NCBI GenBank assembly: GCA_963805705.1
Contig: CAWDVH010000005.1
Coordinates: 310,001-374,000 of the forward strand
From: CAWDVH01 sp963805705
GTDB taxonomy: Bacteria; Actinomycetota; Actinomycetes; Streptosporangiales; Streptosporangiaceae
Direction of reading: 5' to 3'
DNA: 64,000 nt
The notes beneath the pieces are model-generated. The model saw nothing but the letters and a program-made list of their open reading frames with translations. It did no database searches and had not been told where the DNA came from. Each line of letters starts with the position of its first letter. The stretch's first letter is position 1. Shown piece after piece: positions 26,694 to 35,242 of this stretch. The position numbers and the translations under genes were made by a program.

Positions 26694-27128
26694 ATGAGTA
26701 ACACATACGACGGAATAACCGAGAGCAGCACTCGCGGCGATCGCGCTGTCGTGTCGGGGCTCACCACCCTGGCCGGGGTACTCCTGCTGGTGTCCGGCCT
26801 GTGGAGTTTCTTCACCGGGCTGGCCGGGCTTATCAAGAACCAGTTCTTCGTCGTTACATCGAACTACACCTTTAAGCTCGACGTAACGAGCTGGGGGTGG
26901 ATCCATCTGATCCTCGGCATCGTCGTGGCGCTGGTGGGGATCGGGCTGCTGCTCGGCCAGGCCTGGGCCAGGATCGTGGGCGTCATCGTCGCCGTCCTCA
27001 GCCTCATGGCGAACTTCCTGTTCCTGCCCTACTACCCGTTCTGGTCGATCCTCGTCATCTTCCTTGACGTAATGATCATCTGGGCGCTGCTGGTCTACGG
27101 CCGCGTCGTCGGATCTCACGAGGCATAA
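26694..27128 (+). CDS. DUF7144-family four-helix membrane protein
   Basis: A 144-residue membrane protein with four hydrophobic helices (about 20-45, 62-85, 88-106 and 110-135). The central WGWIHLILGIVVALVGIGLL is characteristic of the actinobacterial DUF7144 family. Function unknown. The ATG follows AAGGGAGACCGAGTC, a good ribosome site. It lies alone, 155 bases after the hydratase operon, and converges on the lysozyme-like gene. Confidence 0.75.
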   Translation: MSNTYDGITESSTRGDRAVVSGLTTLAGVLLLVSGLWSFFTGLAGLIKNQFFVVTSNYTFKLDVTSWGWIHLILGIVVALVGIGLLLGQAWARIVGVIVAVLSLMANFLFLPYYPFWSILVIFLDVMIIWALLVYGRVVGSHEA

Positions 27129-27152
27129 CCAGCCGCTCAGCGATCCGGCTCG

Positions 27153-27965
27153 TTAGGTCTCCGGCACCCCCTGGGATGCGCCCCAGGTGTCCGGCACGGT
27201 GCTGTAGCCACCGCCGCTGTAGGTGGAGAACTCCCCCGCCAGTGACGAGGACGACAGTCCGACGCCGGCTTTCAGGGCGGCCAGGATGCCTCCGTAGCCC
27301 GTGGGGGTCAGGTAGGCCGCTGTCGCATTGATGCCGTCCTGCACGGTTGGATACGAGTACAGGCTGTAGCCGCCGCCCTCACTCTTGATCGGCGTCCCGC
27401 CGTATCCAGGCGCGCTCACGTTGATCGGGTTGTTGGCACCGACGATGCCGCTCGGCGGCGAGCCGGCCTCGTTCTGCATCCAGTACCCCATCGACTTGAT
27501 ATTCGCATCGGTCAGCGGATCGCCGAGTGCGGTGAGGATCGCCTCGGACCACGCCAGCTCGTTATCCCCGGTCGGCGTCTGGTTCTCAGCCGTGGGTGCC
27601 GGCGCGAGTGCCGGTTTCCTGGTCGGGGTGGGCGCCGGTGTCGGGGCGTGCGCCGGCCTGGACGCCGGCGTCCGCGCCGGTGCCCCGGTGGGTGACGGCG
27701 GTGGCGCGGGGGTGCGCGGCCTGGGTTCCAGGGCGAGGCCGGGGGAGGTGCCTGGCCGGTGGTCGGACTGGCTCAGGACCGAGGAGCCGCCCGGCGGAGC
27801 CTTCGCCGCGTTCGAGGCGGAAAGAACCGCCTGCTTCTGGCCGGGGCCAATGGGCAGGCCCACTCCCAGGACCGCTCCCGCCAGCACGGCGAAAACCCCC
27901 AGGACGATAATCCAGCGCCATCTCGGGCGAACTGCAGCGTGCCTGCCATCGGGCGAGCGCCGCAT
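27153..27965 (-). CDS. Membrane-anchored lysozyme-like / tail-lysozyme-type protein
   Basis: A 270-residue protein with an N-terminal membrane helix (about 15-38, RWIIVLGVFAVLAGAVLGVGL), a long Pro/Ala/Thr linker (about 60-130) and a C-terminal globular domain. That domain has ILTALGDPLTDANIKSMGYW, QNEAGSP and NNPINVSAPGY, followed by SYPTVQDGINATAAYL, the pattern of phage-type muramidase-like domains in which the Glu of the NEAG stretch may be catalytic. ATG 27965 has AGGAGAGGAG just upstream, better than the upstream GTG. It stands next to a contractile injection locus, so a role in opening peptidoglycan is plausible. Confidence 0.6.
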   Translation of the reverse strand: MRRSPDGRHAAVRPRWRWIIVLGVFAVLAGAVLGVGLPIGPGQKQAVLSASNAAKAPPGGSSVLSQSDHRPGTSPGLALEPRPRTPAPPPSPTGAPARTPASRPAHAPTPAPTPTRKPALAPAPTAENQTPTGDNELAWSEAILTALGDPLTDANIKSMGYWMQNEAGSPPSGIVGANNPINVSAPGYGGTPIKSEGGGYSLYSYPTVQDGINATAAYLTPTGYGGILAALKAGVGLSSSSLAGEFSTYSGGGYSTVPDTWGASQGVPET

Positions 27966-28314
27966 GCGGAACTCCTCTCCTGGCCGCCTGACAGCGCTGG
28001 ACACTAACGGAATACCGGTCAGGCGGAGGCGGGAACGGTGGAACTCCTCCGGCCAGCGGCCGTCGGCCAGTGGCCAGTGGCCAGCGGCTCCCAGTCAGCG
28101 GCCTGCAGTCAGCGGCCAGCGGCTCGGTGACTGCCCGGCTTAGGGACCGGCGAGATATTTCCGCGGAAAAGCTGTTGGCGTGCACCACCTGCCGGACTCC
28201 TACCGCCGTAACGGCAAATGACCGCGCCCTTGGCCGGCCCCGGGGCGCAACGCCGTCCGGGGCGGCGCTGGCCGGACGGAGTGACGATGTTAGTGGAGAT
28301 CGGAGCGGGAACGC
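27966..28314. other. Divergent intergenic region with repeats and a 12-base palindrome
   Basis: No gene is supported. Bases 28050-28131 consist of imperfect GGCCAGTGGCCAGCGG-like direct repeats. The palindrome TTTCCGCGGAAA lies at 28158-28169 and GCCG-TAA-CGGC at 28205-28215, both upstream of the LuxR-type gene; either could be an operator. The region probably carries the promoters of the lysozyme-like gene (left) and the regulator (right). Confidence 0.5.
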
Positions 28315-28935
28315 ATGAATGAGGCCATCCCGATCAAGGTGGATTCGCTTGATCCCCTCTCTGAGATTGGCGTCCTCACGCAGCTGAGGTGCCGGCCAGA
28401 GGTGGTCATCGCCGACGCGGGGGAGCGGCCGTCCGTCCTGCTCGCGGTCGTGGACAGCACGGATGACGATGCCGTGCAATGGCTCCGGGCCCTGCACGCA
28501 GGCAGCGGCCTGCCGATCGTCCTGATCATCGGGCGAATTGACCCGAGTGCCTTTGTCTGCCTGGTCGAATCGGGCGTCTGCGGGGTCCTCAGCCGGGTGA
28601 ACGCCACGGCCGAGCGCATGATCCGGGCTATCCAGCTGGCGGCGGCCGGGCACGGCGACCTGCCGCCTGAGCTGGTCCGGCACCTCATCGACCACGTTGG
28701 CCAGCTGAACCGTAACCTGCTTACGCCCCGTGGCCTGTCCTTCGCCGGGCTCACTGGCCGCGAGCGCGATGTCCTCCGGCTGATGGCGGACGGGATGTCC
28801 ACCCGCGAGGTGGCGACCCATCTCGCCTACTCGGAGCGCACCATCAAGAGCGTGATCCAGGACCTCACGCTCCGGCTCAACGTGCGCAACCGGACTCAGG
28901 CGGTCGCCTGCGCGGTCAGGAACGGATGGATCTGA
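28315..28935 (+). CDS. LuxR-type DNA-binding response regulator, degenerate receiver
   Basis: A 206-residue regulator. The C-terminal LuxR/FixJ helix-turn-helix is clear: FAGLTGRERDVLRLMADGMSTREVATHLAYSERTIKSVIQDL (about 142-185). The N-terminal part is receiver-like (SVLLAVVDSTDDDAVQWLRALH, then GLPIVLIIG), but the usual cluster of acidic residues is not clear, so phosphorylation by a kinase is doubtful; no sensor kinase gene is adjacent. It lies between the lysozyme-like gene and the injection-system operon and is the best candidate for their regulator. Confidence 0.82.
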   Translation: MNEAIPIKVDSLDPLSEIGVLTQLRCRPEVVIADAGERPSVLLAVVDSTDDDAVQWLRALHAGSGLPIVLIIGRIDPSAFVCLVESGVCGVLSRVNATAERMIRAIQLAAAGHGDLPPELVRHLIDHVGQLNRNLLTPRGLSFAGLTGRERDVLRLMADGMSTREVATHLAYSERTIKSVIQDLTLRLNVRNRTQAVACAVRNGWI

Positions 28936-28954
28936 GCGGCCGGCGGCCGGCGAG

Positions 28955-30280
28955 CTACTGACGGTAGACAAGCCGCCCCCCGGAGGCCGGCTGCTGGGAT
29001 CCGCTGTCCACCATCGCGCTGGCGGTGAGCTTCACGGCGCCCTGAGTGGCCACGAGCTTCCTGGCCCCGAGCAGATCGTGCGGCAGTACCAGGAAGAAGC
29101 CGCCGATGCTGCCGCCGCGGCTGGCGGCGATGGTCAGCGTGCCCAGCAGCGGCAGGCCGCCATGCGGAAGCCGCCAGGTCAGGGTCACCGGCCTGCCGGG
29201 CGCAAAGCCCGTCCCGGTGACGTGCGTGACCTCGCCGGGCACGAGCACCGCGGGGTCGATGGCCAGCTTCCTGGCGCATCGTGTCACCTTCAGCGGCGCG
29301 CTCGCGCTCAGCGCGACGGCGGGGCCGCCCTGGCCGACCTGCTCGCGGGCGGTGACCGCGTGCGTCCCGCAGTCCAGGCCCGCCGCGGTAATGGGCAGGC
29401 TGAAGTTCCCGTCCTGGCCGGTCACGGCGGAGCCGACGCGCCTGCCGCCCACTGTGATCATGACCGGCCGGCCGGGGTGGAACTGGCTGCCCGTGACCAG
29501 TACCGTCGCGGGCTGGCTGGCCAGCGCGAGCGCCGATGGAGCCAGCGTGATGCGCGGGCACAGTACGGTGATGCGCGCGGTAGCGGAGATCGCCTGCTCG
29601 TTGAACGTCTGGGCCAGCACCACCTGGTGCGGGCCGCAGGATGGCGAGCCGGTGAACTTCAGGCCACCGCCCGCGGTGGTGGTGAACGCCTGCGGCGTCC
29701 CGCCGACGGTCAGGGTGAAGCCGTCCGGCGAGGGGAAGTTCTGCGGGGTGAGGAGGAAGGTAGCGGGCAGCTGCTGACGGCCGACCAGGCCGGGGCTGAC
29801 CGAGACGCCCGCGCAGCTGGCGCTGATGGTCGCCGAGCCCACCGTGAAGGGGCCGGCGTCGTCCGTCTCGGCCGTCACCGTCACCGTGTTCAGGCCGCAC
29901 ACCGGGACCGCGGCGCTCCCCTCGGCGGGCTGCCCGAGCGTGAATGCGCCGGTGAAGGCGCCCGTGTCCCCGCGCACCTCCAGGTCACCCACGGGGACGT
30001 TGTTGAAGGTCACGGCCACGGCTCCGGGGAAGACGCCGTCCGGATCGACGGCCGCTCCGCTCACGGTGAACTGAGTGAGCGTGTACAGCAGCGCGGTCAC
30101 GGGCGTCACGGTGACGCTGTTGCCCGCGGCGGGCGCGCTGGCGGCCAGTGTGCCGGCCGCGGCCAGCGTGCCGCCGGCCAGCAGGCTGGCCAGAACGGCC
30201 ACGGTGGCCGCGGCCGTCCGCGCGCGCCTCAGGACGATGCGGAGCTGTTCGTGCCGGTGATCAGTACGACCGGGGTGCAC
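28955..30280 (-). CDS. Secreted Ig-like-repeat protein of the injection-system locus
   Basis: A 441-residue exported protein. After a basic start, a hydrophobic Ala-rich stretch (about 20-48) acts as signal peptide. The rest is four Ig-like beta-sandwich repeats, each with strands such as VTFNNVPVGDLEVRGDTGAFTG, FTLTVGGTPQAF, VMITVGGRRVGSAVTGQDGNF and VTLTWRLPHGG; paired cysteines recur, one set per domain. I do not recognise a named family. The GTG start at 30280 overlaps the 3' end of the upstream membrane-protein gene by 52 bases, so they are co-transcribed. A surface-binding or adaptor role is inference. Confidence 0.6.
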   Translation of the reverse strand: MHPGRTDHRHEQLRIVLRRARTAAATVAVLASLLAGGTLAAAGTLAASAPAAGNSVTVTPVTALLYTLTQFTVSGAAVDPDGVFPGAVAVTFNNVPVGDLEVRGDTGAFTGAFTLGQPAEGSAAVPVCGLNTVTVTAETDDAGPFTVGSATISASCAGVSVSPGLVGRQQLPATFLLTPQNFPSPDGFTLTVGGTPQAFTTTAGGGLKFTGSPSCGPHQVVLAQTFNEQAISATARITVLCPRITLAPSALALASQPATVLVTGSQFHPGRPVMITVGGRRVGSAVTGQDGNFSLPITAAGLDCGTHAVTAREQVGQGGPAVALSASAPLKVTRCARKLAIDPAVLVPGEVTHVTGTGFAPGRPVTLTWRLPHGGLPLLGTLTIAASRGGSIGGFFLVLPHDLLGARKLVATQGAVKLTASAMVDSGSQQPASGGRLVYRQ

Positions 30281-31482
30281 GCCTTGCCTCCAGGGTTCTT
30301 GCAGCTGACGGAGAATTGGAAGTTCTGGCCGGGCGCGATCATGATCGCGGTAATGAAGTGCAGGTCATAGTCACGGAAATCGGCTAGCTGCTCGGAGAAC
30401 AGGACCTGGCCATCCCGGCTTAGGGTGAGCGTCCCCTGATCGCCGGCCGGGTTCTGCATCACCAGGTCGGTGAGCGCGAGCGCGTGCCTGGCCGGCGCGA
30501 CAATGACCGGCTGGCGGGCATCGAGCGTCTGTGCGAACGGCACCGGTGGCCCCGCGCCTGTGCGGGTCTTGTGCCGGGGCTTGCTGCTGACGGACGCCTT
30601 GGGCTTCGGCGAGCTGCCCGGCGGGGCCGGGCCGGCACCGGCGCCGTTCTTGGCCGGGACCGGGCCGGCGTGGCTCTGCAGCGCCTTGACCGTCTGCTGC
30701 GCCGCTGCGGCCCCCGCGCTGGTCGCCGCGTTCGTGACGACGGGCCGCAGCACCCCGAACCAGAGTGCCACCGCGGCGATGGCGGCGGCGCAGGCCACGG
30801 CGATGGCCTTGGGCAGCCAGCCGGGCAGCACCGCCTCCTGCACCAGCGTTCCGTCACTGCGAAACGGGACCCCGCCGGGCGGCTGTGTGATCACCTGGAA
30901 TCTGTGCGTGACGGCAGGACCGCGCCAGAACCGCCGCCGGGCGCGGACCCGGACCCTGGCGAACGCGGTGGAGCCCGGTGGTACCTCAAGCTCGGCCGGC
31001 CGGACTCGCACGTCCGCGGTATCGGCCTCATCACAGCCGGCCAGCTCGATGACCGCCGGAGAGTTGCCCTGGTTGTCGACCGCGATCACATGCCTGCTGG
31101 CCCGCATGCCGCGGGCTCGCCCGGTCCGCGGCGACATGTCCGCGGTGACGACGGGCTGCGGGGCGATGTCCAGGACGCCTTCCTGCACAACCGACCCCAG
31201 CGGGTCCTCGCTGGAGGCGGCGCGGACGCCGAACAGGACCGGCCCGTACGGCACATCGCTGCCATGCGGCGGCCGGACGACGATCCGCGCCGTGCCGTTC
31301 TGGCCGGGGAACAAGGAGAGAACGCCCGGTTCGCACACCGCCCAGCGCGCGGCTTCGCCGAGCACGCTGAGCGCGAACGAGTCCACCACGGGCCCGGTGT
31401 TTCGCACCGAGATCTCGGCCTGCACTTCGCCGCCCGGCACGACCGGCAGGCGGTCTGGTCTGAGAGTTGCTTCGGCACCCAT
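30229..31482 (-). CDS. Single-pass membrane protein with N-terminal Ig-like domains (COG1470-like)
   Basis: A 417-residue protein whose N-terminal 215 residues form two Ig-like domains (VVPGGEVQAEISVRNTGPVVD, then VPPGSTAFARVRVRARRRFWRG). A single hydrophobic helix follows near 215-238 (AIAVACAAAIAAVALWFGVL), then a Pro/Lys/Ser linker and a C-terminal beta-rich domain with two cysteines. No signal peptide precedes the Ig part, so that part is predicted cytosolic and the C-terminus outside. Proteins of this layout occur in actinobacterial contractile-injection loci. It diverges from the main operon. ATG 31482 is where homology begins. Confidence 0.65.
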   Translation of the reverse strand: MGAEATLRPDRLPVVPGGEVQAEISVRNTGPVVDSFALSVLGEAARWAVCEPGVLSLFPGQNGTARIVVRPPHGSDVPYGPVLFGVRAASSEDPLGSVVQEGVLDIAPQPVVTADMSPRTGRARGMRASRHVIAVDNQGNSPAVIELAGCDEADTADVRVRPAELEVPPGSTAFARVRVRARRRFWRGPAVTHRFQVITQPPGGVPFRSDGTLVQEAVLPGWLPKAIAVACAAAIAAVALWFGVLRPVVTNAATSAGAAAAQQTVKALQSHAGPVPAKNGAGAGPAPPGSSPKPKASVSSKPRHKTRTGAGPPVPFAQTLDARQPVIVAPARHALALTDLVMQNPAGDQGTLTLSRDGQVLFSEQLADFRDYDLHFITAIMIAPGQNFQFSVSCKNPGGKACTPVVLITGTNSSASS

Positions 31483-31526
31483 GGAGCTGAAGCTAGGCGC
31501 GCAGCAGCGCGGCGGCCAGGTCAGTT

Positions 31527-31583
31527 GGTGCACGGCCGGGTGCACCGGGGGCTGCCCTTTCGCGCTGCCCCATAGGGCAGCCC
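31527..31583. promoter_or_regulatory. Cluster of inverted repeats in the divergent injection-system promoter region
   Basis: GGTGCAC-N6-GTGCACC (31527-31546) is a perfect inverted repeat. GGGCTGCCCT (31549-31558) and AGGGCAGCCC (31574-31583) form a second perfect repeat, with a nested GCTGCCC-CATA-GGGCAGC hairpin at 31564-31581. They lie in the 155 bases between the two divergent transcription units and are candidate operators or leader hairpins. Confidence 0.5.
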
Positions 31584-31637
31584 TGCGGTGCCCGATTGGC
31601 TGCCCGTTCGCCGTTACCCGCGGCGCCCCGGCCGTGG

Positions 31638-32261
31638 ATGCTCGACGACGTGATAGCAGAAACGGACCAGGCGCTGGCGCTGGTGCTGAAGCGGATGGTC
31701 ATCGGCAACGCGGCCATCACCATCGCGTTCGACCCGCCGAACAAGCCGTGGATCCAGTCGCTCACGGGTCCGGCGGTCAACCTGTATCTCTTCGACATCA
31801 AGGAGAACTCCCACCGCCGGGATGTCATGTACGAGGAGGTCCGCGGCGCGAACGGCGCCGTGGTGGCCAGGCGGCCGCCGCCGCCGCGCGTCGACCTCCA
31901 CTACACGGTCAGCGCCTGGGCGCCGGCGGTGCTGGTCGAGCACAAGATCCTGGCCGCCGTCCTGCGCTGCTTCTGCTCGATGCCGGCGCTGCCGCGTGAG
32001 GTGCTGCCCGCCGCGCTCGCGGCGCTGCCCTACGAGGTGCTCGTCAGTACCGGATCGGGCGCCAAGCGCGGCATGTTCCTGACCGTCGGCGGCGAGCTCA
32101 AGACGGGCTTCGAGGTGACCATCACGGTGCCGATGCCCGGCCTGGCCGACCAGCCGGCCGCACCGTCCGTGCAGCAGCCCGTCGAGATCGCCGTCAGCCC
32201 GGTGCCGGGCGCGGATCCTGCCCGGACCGTGGCCGCGCGGGAGACCGTCACACAACAGTGA
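31638..32261 (+). CDS. DUF4255 (Pvc16/Afp16-type) tail-cap protein
   Basis: A 207-residue protein of the DUF4255 family, which caps the distal end of the tube and sheath in contractile injection systems. The N-terminus MLDDVIAETDQALALVLKR and the beta strands VNLYLFDIKENSHRRD and VDLHYTVSAWAPAVLVEHKILAAVL are characteristic. ATG 31638 is preferred, since the frame upstream shows no conservation. It is the first gene of the structural operon, as in many actinobacterial clusters. The C-terminal 30 residues look flexible. Confidence 0.85.
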   Translation: MLDDVIAETDQALALVLKRMVIGNAAITIAFDPPNKPWIQSLTGPAVNLYLFDIKENSHRRDVMYEEVRGANGAVVARRPPPPRVDLHYTVSAWAPAVLVEHKILAAVLRCFCSMPALPREVLPAALAALPYEVLVSTGSGAKRGMFLTVGGELKTGFEVTITVPMPGLADQPAAPSVQQPVEIAVSPVPGADPARTVAARETVTQQ

Positions 32262-32291
32262 TCAGCATCGAACTCATGAGAGGAGCACGTG

Positions 32292-32801
32292 ATGAGTGAG
32301 CTAGCAGGAGCCGAGGGCCTCGGCTCGGAGTTGCTCGAGGAGCCGGCCGGCGTGGCCGAGACGGCCCTGCCCGCGGCCGAGGGCATTTACCACGCCGCGA
32401 CCGGCGACTGGGCGGGCGCGGCGGACAGCGCGCTGGATATGTCGGCGAGCGCGCTCGAGACGACCGCCGCCCTGGCCACCGGCGGTCTCTCGGAGCTGGC
32501 CGGCGCTGGCTGGGACAACGCGGCCCCGGGGGCCGGGCTGCCCACGGCGCACGACGCGCTGCATGACGTCCTGGCCACCGGCACGCAGGCCGGCGGGGAC
32601 GCGATCGGCGCCGGGCTGGAGAGCCTGGTCGGCGACGAGGCGGCGCATCAGTCCGCGGTCGCGTTCGATGACGGCGACGTCCTCGGCGGCCTCGGCCACA
32701 TGGCCGCCGGTGCCGCCGGCACCGTCGGCCAGGCCGTCGAGGAGGCCGCCGGCGACATCGAGCAGGACGCCGCCGACCTATGGAACCAGGCCACCCAGTA
32801 A
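32292..32801 (+). CDS. Unrecognised acidic Ala/Gly-rich protein between cap and sheath genes
   Basis: A 169-residue protein of strongly biased composition: Ala and Gly, many Asp and Glu, few basic residues. It has repeated amphipathic stretches such as DWAGAADSALDMSASALETTAALATGG and a VGQAVEEAAGDIEQDA tail. No membrane helix or known motif is visible. ATG 32292 has AGGAGCAC just upstream. Its position inside the structural operon suggests a particle component, a chaperone or cargo; none of these can be decided from sequence. Confidence 0.55.
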   Translation: MSELAGAEGLGSELLEEPAGVAETALPAAEGIYHAATGDWAGAADSALDMSASALETTAALATGGLSELAGAGWDNAAPGAGLPTAHDALHDVLATGTQAGGDAIGAGLESLVGDEAAHQSAVAFDDGDVLGGLGHMAAGAAGTVGQAVEEAAGDIEQDAADLWNQATQ

Positions 32802-32844
32802 TCCGCGCCCGGCCGCCCAGGCGCAGAACCGGAAGGAAACCCCG

Positions 32845-34383
32845 ATGCCCACGTACCTCTCACCCGGCGTCTACGTCGAGGAAGTCGAGCCGCGCGTCCG
32901 CCCCATCGAGGGCGTCGGCACGGCTGTCGCGGCCTTCGTGGGGATGGCCTCTGACGGGCCGTTCCACGCGCCGGTCCTGGTCACCAACTGGACGCAGTTC
33001 GTCGCTACCTTCGGCGAGCCGGTCGAAGGGTGTTACCTGGCCCACGCGGTGTACGGCTACTTCCTCAATGGCGGCGGCCGGGCCTACGTCGTGCGTATCG
33101 GCGGCGCCGCGGACGACGGCCGCCGGGCGGCCGGAGCGGACCTGCCGGCGGCCGCCGACGCCGCGGCGGTCGCCTACCGGGCCACGGCGCTGCAGGCGGG
33201 CCGGCCGGGCCAGGAGGCCGGCGAGATCACCATCGAGGTCACCGACCCGCCCGCGGGCTCGCCGGAGGACAGCTTCCGCGTGGTGATCCGCGGCGCGGGA
33301 CGCCAGGAGGTATTCGAGCCGGTCACCACGCGCCGCGGCCGCGGTAACGTGATCGGCCAGGTCAACGCCACCTCGACGCTGGTCAGGCTGGCCGAGGGCG
33401 CCGAGCAGCTCACCGACCGGCGCCCGGCCAACACCACGCTCACGCTCGCCGTGCAGCCTGCCAGGGACGTCGCGCTGCGGCCCGGTGATTATGTCGGCGA
33501 TGTCGCTGACCGGACCGGGATCGGCGGCCTGGCCGCCATCGACGACGTGACCATGGTCTGCGTTCCTGACCTGATGGCGGCCTACCAGGCGGGCAAGATC
33601 GACCGGGAGGGCATCAAAGCCGTCCAGGCCGGCATGATCGCGCACTGCGAGCTGATGGGTAACCGGCTGGCCATCCTCGATCCCGTGCCCGGCCTCACCC
33701 CGCAGCAGGTGCGCGACTGGCGGATGGACGAGGCCGGTCATGACTCCAAGTTCGCCGCGCTCTACTGGCCGTGGATCAAGGTCTTCGATCCGGCCAGCGG
33801 AAGCCCACAGGTGATCCCGCCGAGCGGCCACGTGGCCGGGGTATGGGCGCGCAATGACGCGACCAGGGGCGTGCACAAGGCGCCCGCCAACGAGGTCATC
33901 AAGGGCACGATCGGCATCGCCACCGTGATCACCAGGGGTGAGCACGACATGCTGAACCCCGTCGGCGTGAACTGCATCCGGGCCTTTCCCGGCCGCGGCA
34001 CGCGGATCTGGGGGGCGCGGACGCTGTCCAGCGATCCCGCCTGGCGCTACGTCAACGTGCGCCGCCTCTACAACTACGTTGAGTCCTCGCTGATGACCGG
34101 CACTCAGTGGGTGGTCTTCGAGCCCAATGACAAGGACCTGTGGGAACGCGTCATCCGGACCGTCCGGTCATTCCTGTACCGGGTCTGGCTGGACGGCGCG
34201 CTGTTCGGCGAGACCGCCGAGCAGGCGTTCTACGTCAAATGCGACGACGAGACCAATCCCGGCGAGGTCATCGAGGCCGGCCACCTGGTCTGCGAGGTCG
34301 GCCTGGCGGTCGTCAAGCCGGCCGAGTTCGTGGTCTTCAGGCTGGCGCAGTTGCCCACCGGAACATCCGCGGTCAACGAGTAA
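32845..34383 (+). CDS. Contractile tail sheath protein
   Basis: A 512-residue sheath subunit. It starts with the diagnostic TYLSPGVYVEEVEPRVRPIEGVGTAVAAFVG, and the C-terminal domain has ARTLSSDPAWRYVNVRRL, SSLMTGTQWVVFEPN and a final strand region (ETNPGEVIEAGHLVCEVGLAVVKPAEFVVFRL) that links neighbouring subunits in contractile sheaths. The middle, about residues 90-220, is the variable surface-exposed insertion. Only one sheath gene is present, unlike the three of Serratia Afp. ATG 32845 has a GGAAGGAAAC site. The gp19-like tube gene follows after 20 bases. Confidence 0.95.
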   Translation: MPTYLSPGVYVEEVEPRVRPIEGVGTAVAAFVGMASDGPFHAPVLVTNWTQFVATFGEPVEGCYLAHAVYGYFLNGGGRAYVVRIGGAADDGRRAAGADLPAAADAAAVAYRATALQAGRPGQEAGEITIEVTDPPAGSPEDSFRVVIRGAGRQEVFEPVTTRRGRGNVIGQVNATSTLVRLAEGAEQLTDRRPANTTLTLAVQPARDVALRPGDYVGDVADRTGIGGLAAIDDVTMVCVPDLMAAYQAGKIDREGIKAVQAGMIAHCELMGNRLAILDPVPGLTPQQVRDWRMDEAGHDSKFAALYWPWIKVFDPASGSPQVIPPSGHVAGVWARNDATRGVHKAPANEVIKGTIGIATVITRGEHDMLNPVGVNCIRAFPGRGTRIWGARTLSSDPAWRYVNVRRLYNYVESSLMTGTQWVVFEPNDKDLWERVIRTVRSFLYRVWLDGALFGETAEQAFYVKCDDETNPGEVIEAGHLVCEVGLAVVKPAEFVVFRLAQLPTGTSAVNE

Positions 34384-34403
34384 CCGAGATCGGAGATAGT
34401 GCC

Positions 34404-34841
34404 ATGGCAGTCATGGATCCGCTGGCTAGTTATAGCTTCGGCGTGGAGATCAGCGGGGTGACTATCGCCCAGTTCAAGGAGGTCAACGGCCTCGGCATCG
34501 CGGTGGGCGTCATCGAGCACCGGGCGAATCAGGTGGGCGGCCTGCCCGTGCTGCAGAAGCTGCCCGGCTCCGTGCACTACGACGACATTCACCTGTCCAG
34601 GGGCAAGGTGGCCGACCCGGCCTTCTGGTCGTGGATCAAGACCGTGCAGGACGGGCAGATCGATCAGGCCCGCAAGGACGGATCGATCGTGTTGTTCGAC
34701 TTCTCCCACGGGGAGGTCACCCGGTTCAACTTCTTCGGCGGCTGGCCGTCCAGGGTCGAGATCGGCAAGCTCGCGGCCGGGGCGGACCAGGTGCTGCTGG
34801 AGTCCGTGACCATCGCGATCGACCGGCTTGAGGTGAAGTAA
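34404..34841 (+). CDS. Inner tube protein (T4 gp19-like)
   Basis: A 145-residue tube subunit. MDPLASYSFGVEISGVTIAQFKEVNGL, the loop EHRANQVGG, KLPGSVHYDDIHLSRG and the end VLLESVTIAIDRLEV match the gp19/Afp1 fold that stacks into the rigid tube driven out by sheath contraction. It is probably the main tube protein, being next to the sheath gene; a second gp19-like gene lies at 37955. The stop overlaps the next start by one base (TAATG). Confidence 0.93.
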   Translation: MAVMDPLASYSFGVEISGVTIAQFKEVNGLGIAVGVIEHRANQVGGLPVLQKLPGSVHYDDIHLSRGKVADPAFWSWIKTVQDGQIDQARKDGSIVLFDFSHGEVTRFNFFGGWPSRVEIGKLAAGADQVLLESVTIAIDRLEVK

Positions 34842-35242
34842 TGACCGCCCCTGCGCAGACGAGCGTGCGTACTGAGTTCGCCTTCACGCTTCCGGTCGGG
34901 TACCTCGATGACGGGGGCACGCTGCACCGCGAGGGCCAGATGCGGCTGGCCACGGCGAGGGACGAGATCCTGCCGCTGCGCGATCCGCGGGTCCAGGACA
35001 ACGAGGCCTACCTGACGGTCATCCTGCTCGGCCGGGTGATCACGTCGCTGGGCACGCTCAGCGCCGTCAACCCGGGCGTGATCGAGGGCATGTTCGCCGC
35101 CGATCTCGCCTTCCTGCAGGACCTGTACCGGCATGTCAACGCCGAAGGGCACAGCCGTGCCACCGTCAGCTGCCCGGGGTGCGGCCACGAGTTCGCCGTC
35201 GACTTCTCGGCGGCAGGCGGCGGCCGCCTGGGGGAATCCTGA
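34841..35242 (+). CDS. Phage-tail assembly-type protein with C-terminal zinc-finger pair
   Basis: A 133-residue protein. The N-terminal part TEFAFTLPVGYLDDGGTLHREGQMRLATARDEI matches small tail-assembly proteins encoded after the tube gene in actinobacterial injection systems and tailed phages. AYLTVILLGRVITSLGTL is the conserved middle. The C-terminus holds SCPGCGHEFAVDF, one CxxC pair that may bind zinc with a partner. It could be a tape-measure chaperone equivalent or a tube initiator; the role is unproven. Confidence 0.75.
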   Translation: MTAPAQTSVRTEFAFTLPVGYLDDGGTLHREGQMRLATARDEILPLRDPRVQDNEAYLTVILLGRVITSLGTLSAVNPGVIEGMFAADLAFLQDLYRHVNAEGHSRATVSCPGCGHEFAVDFSAAGGGRLGES

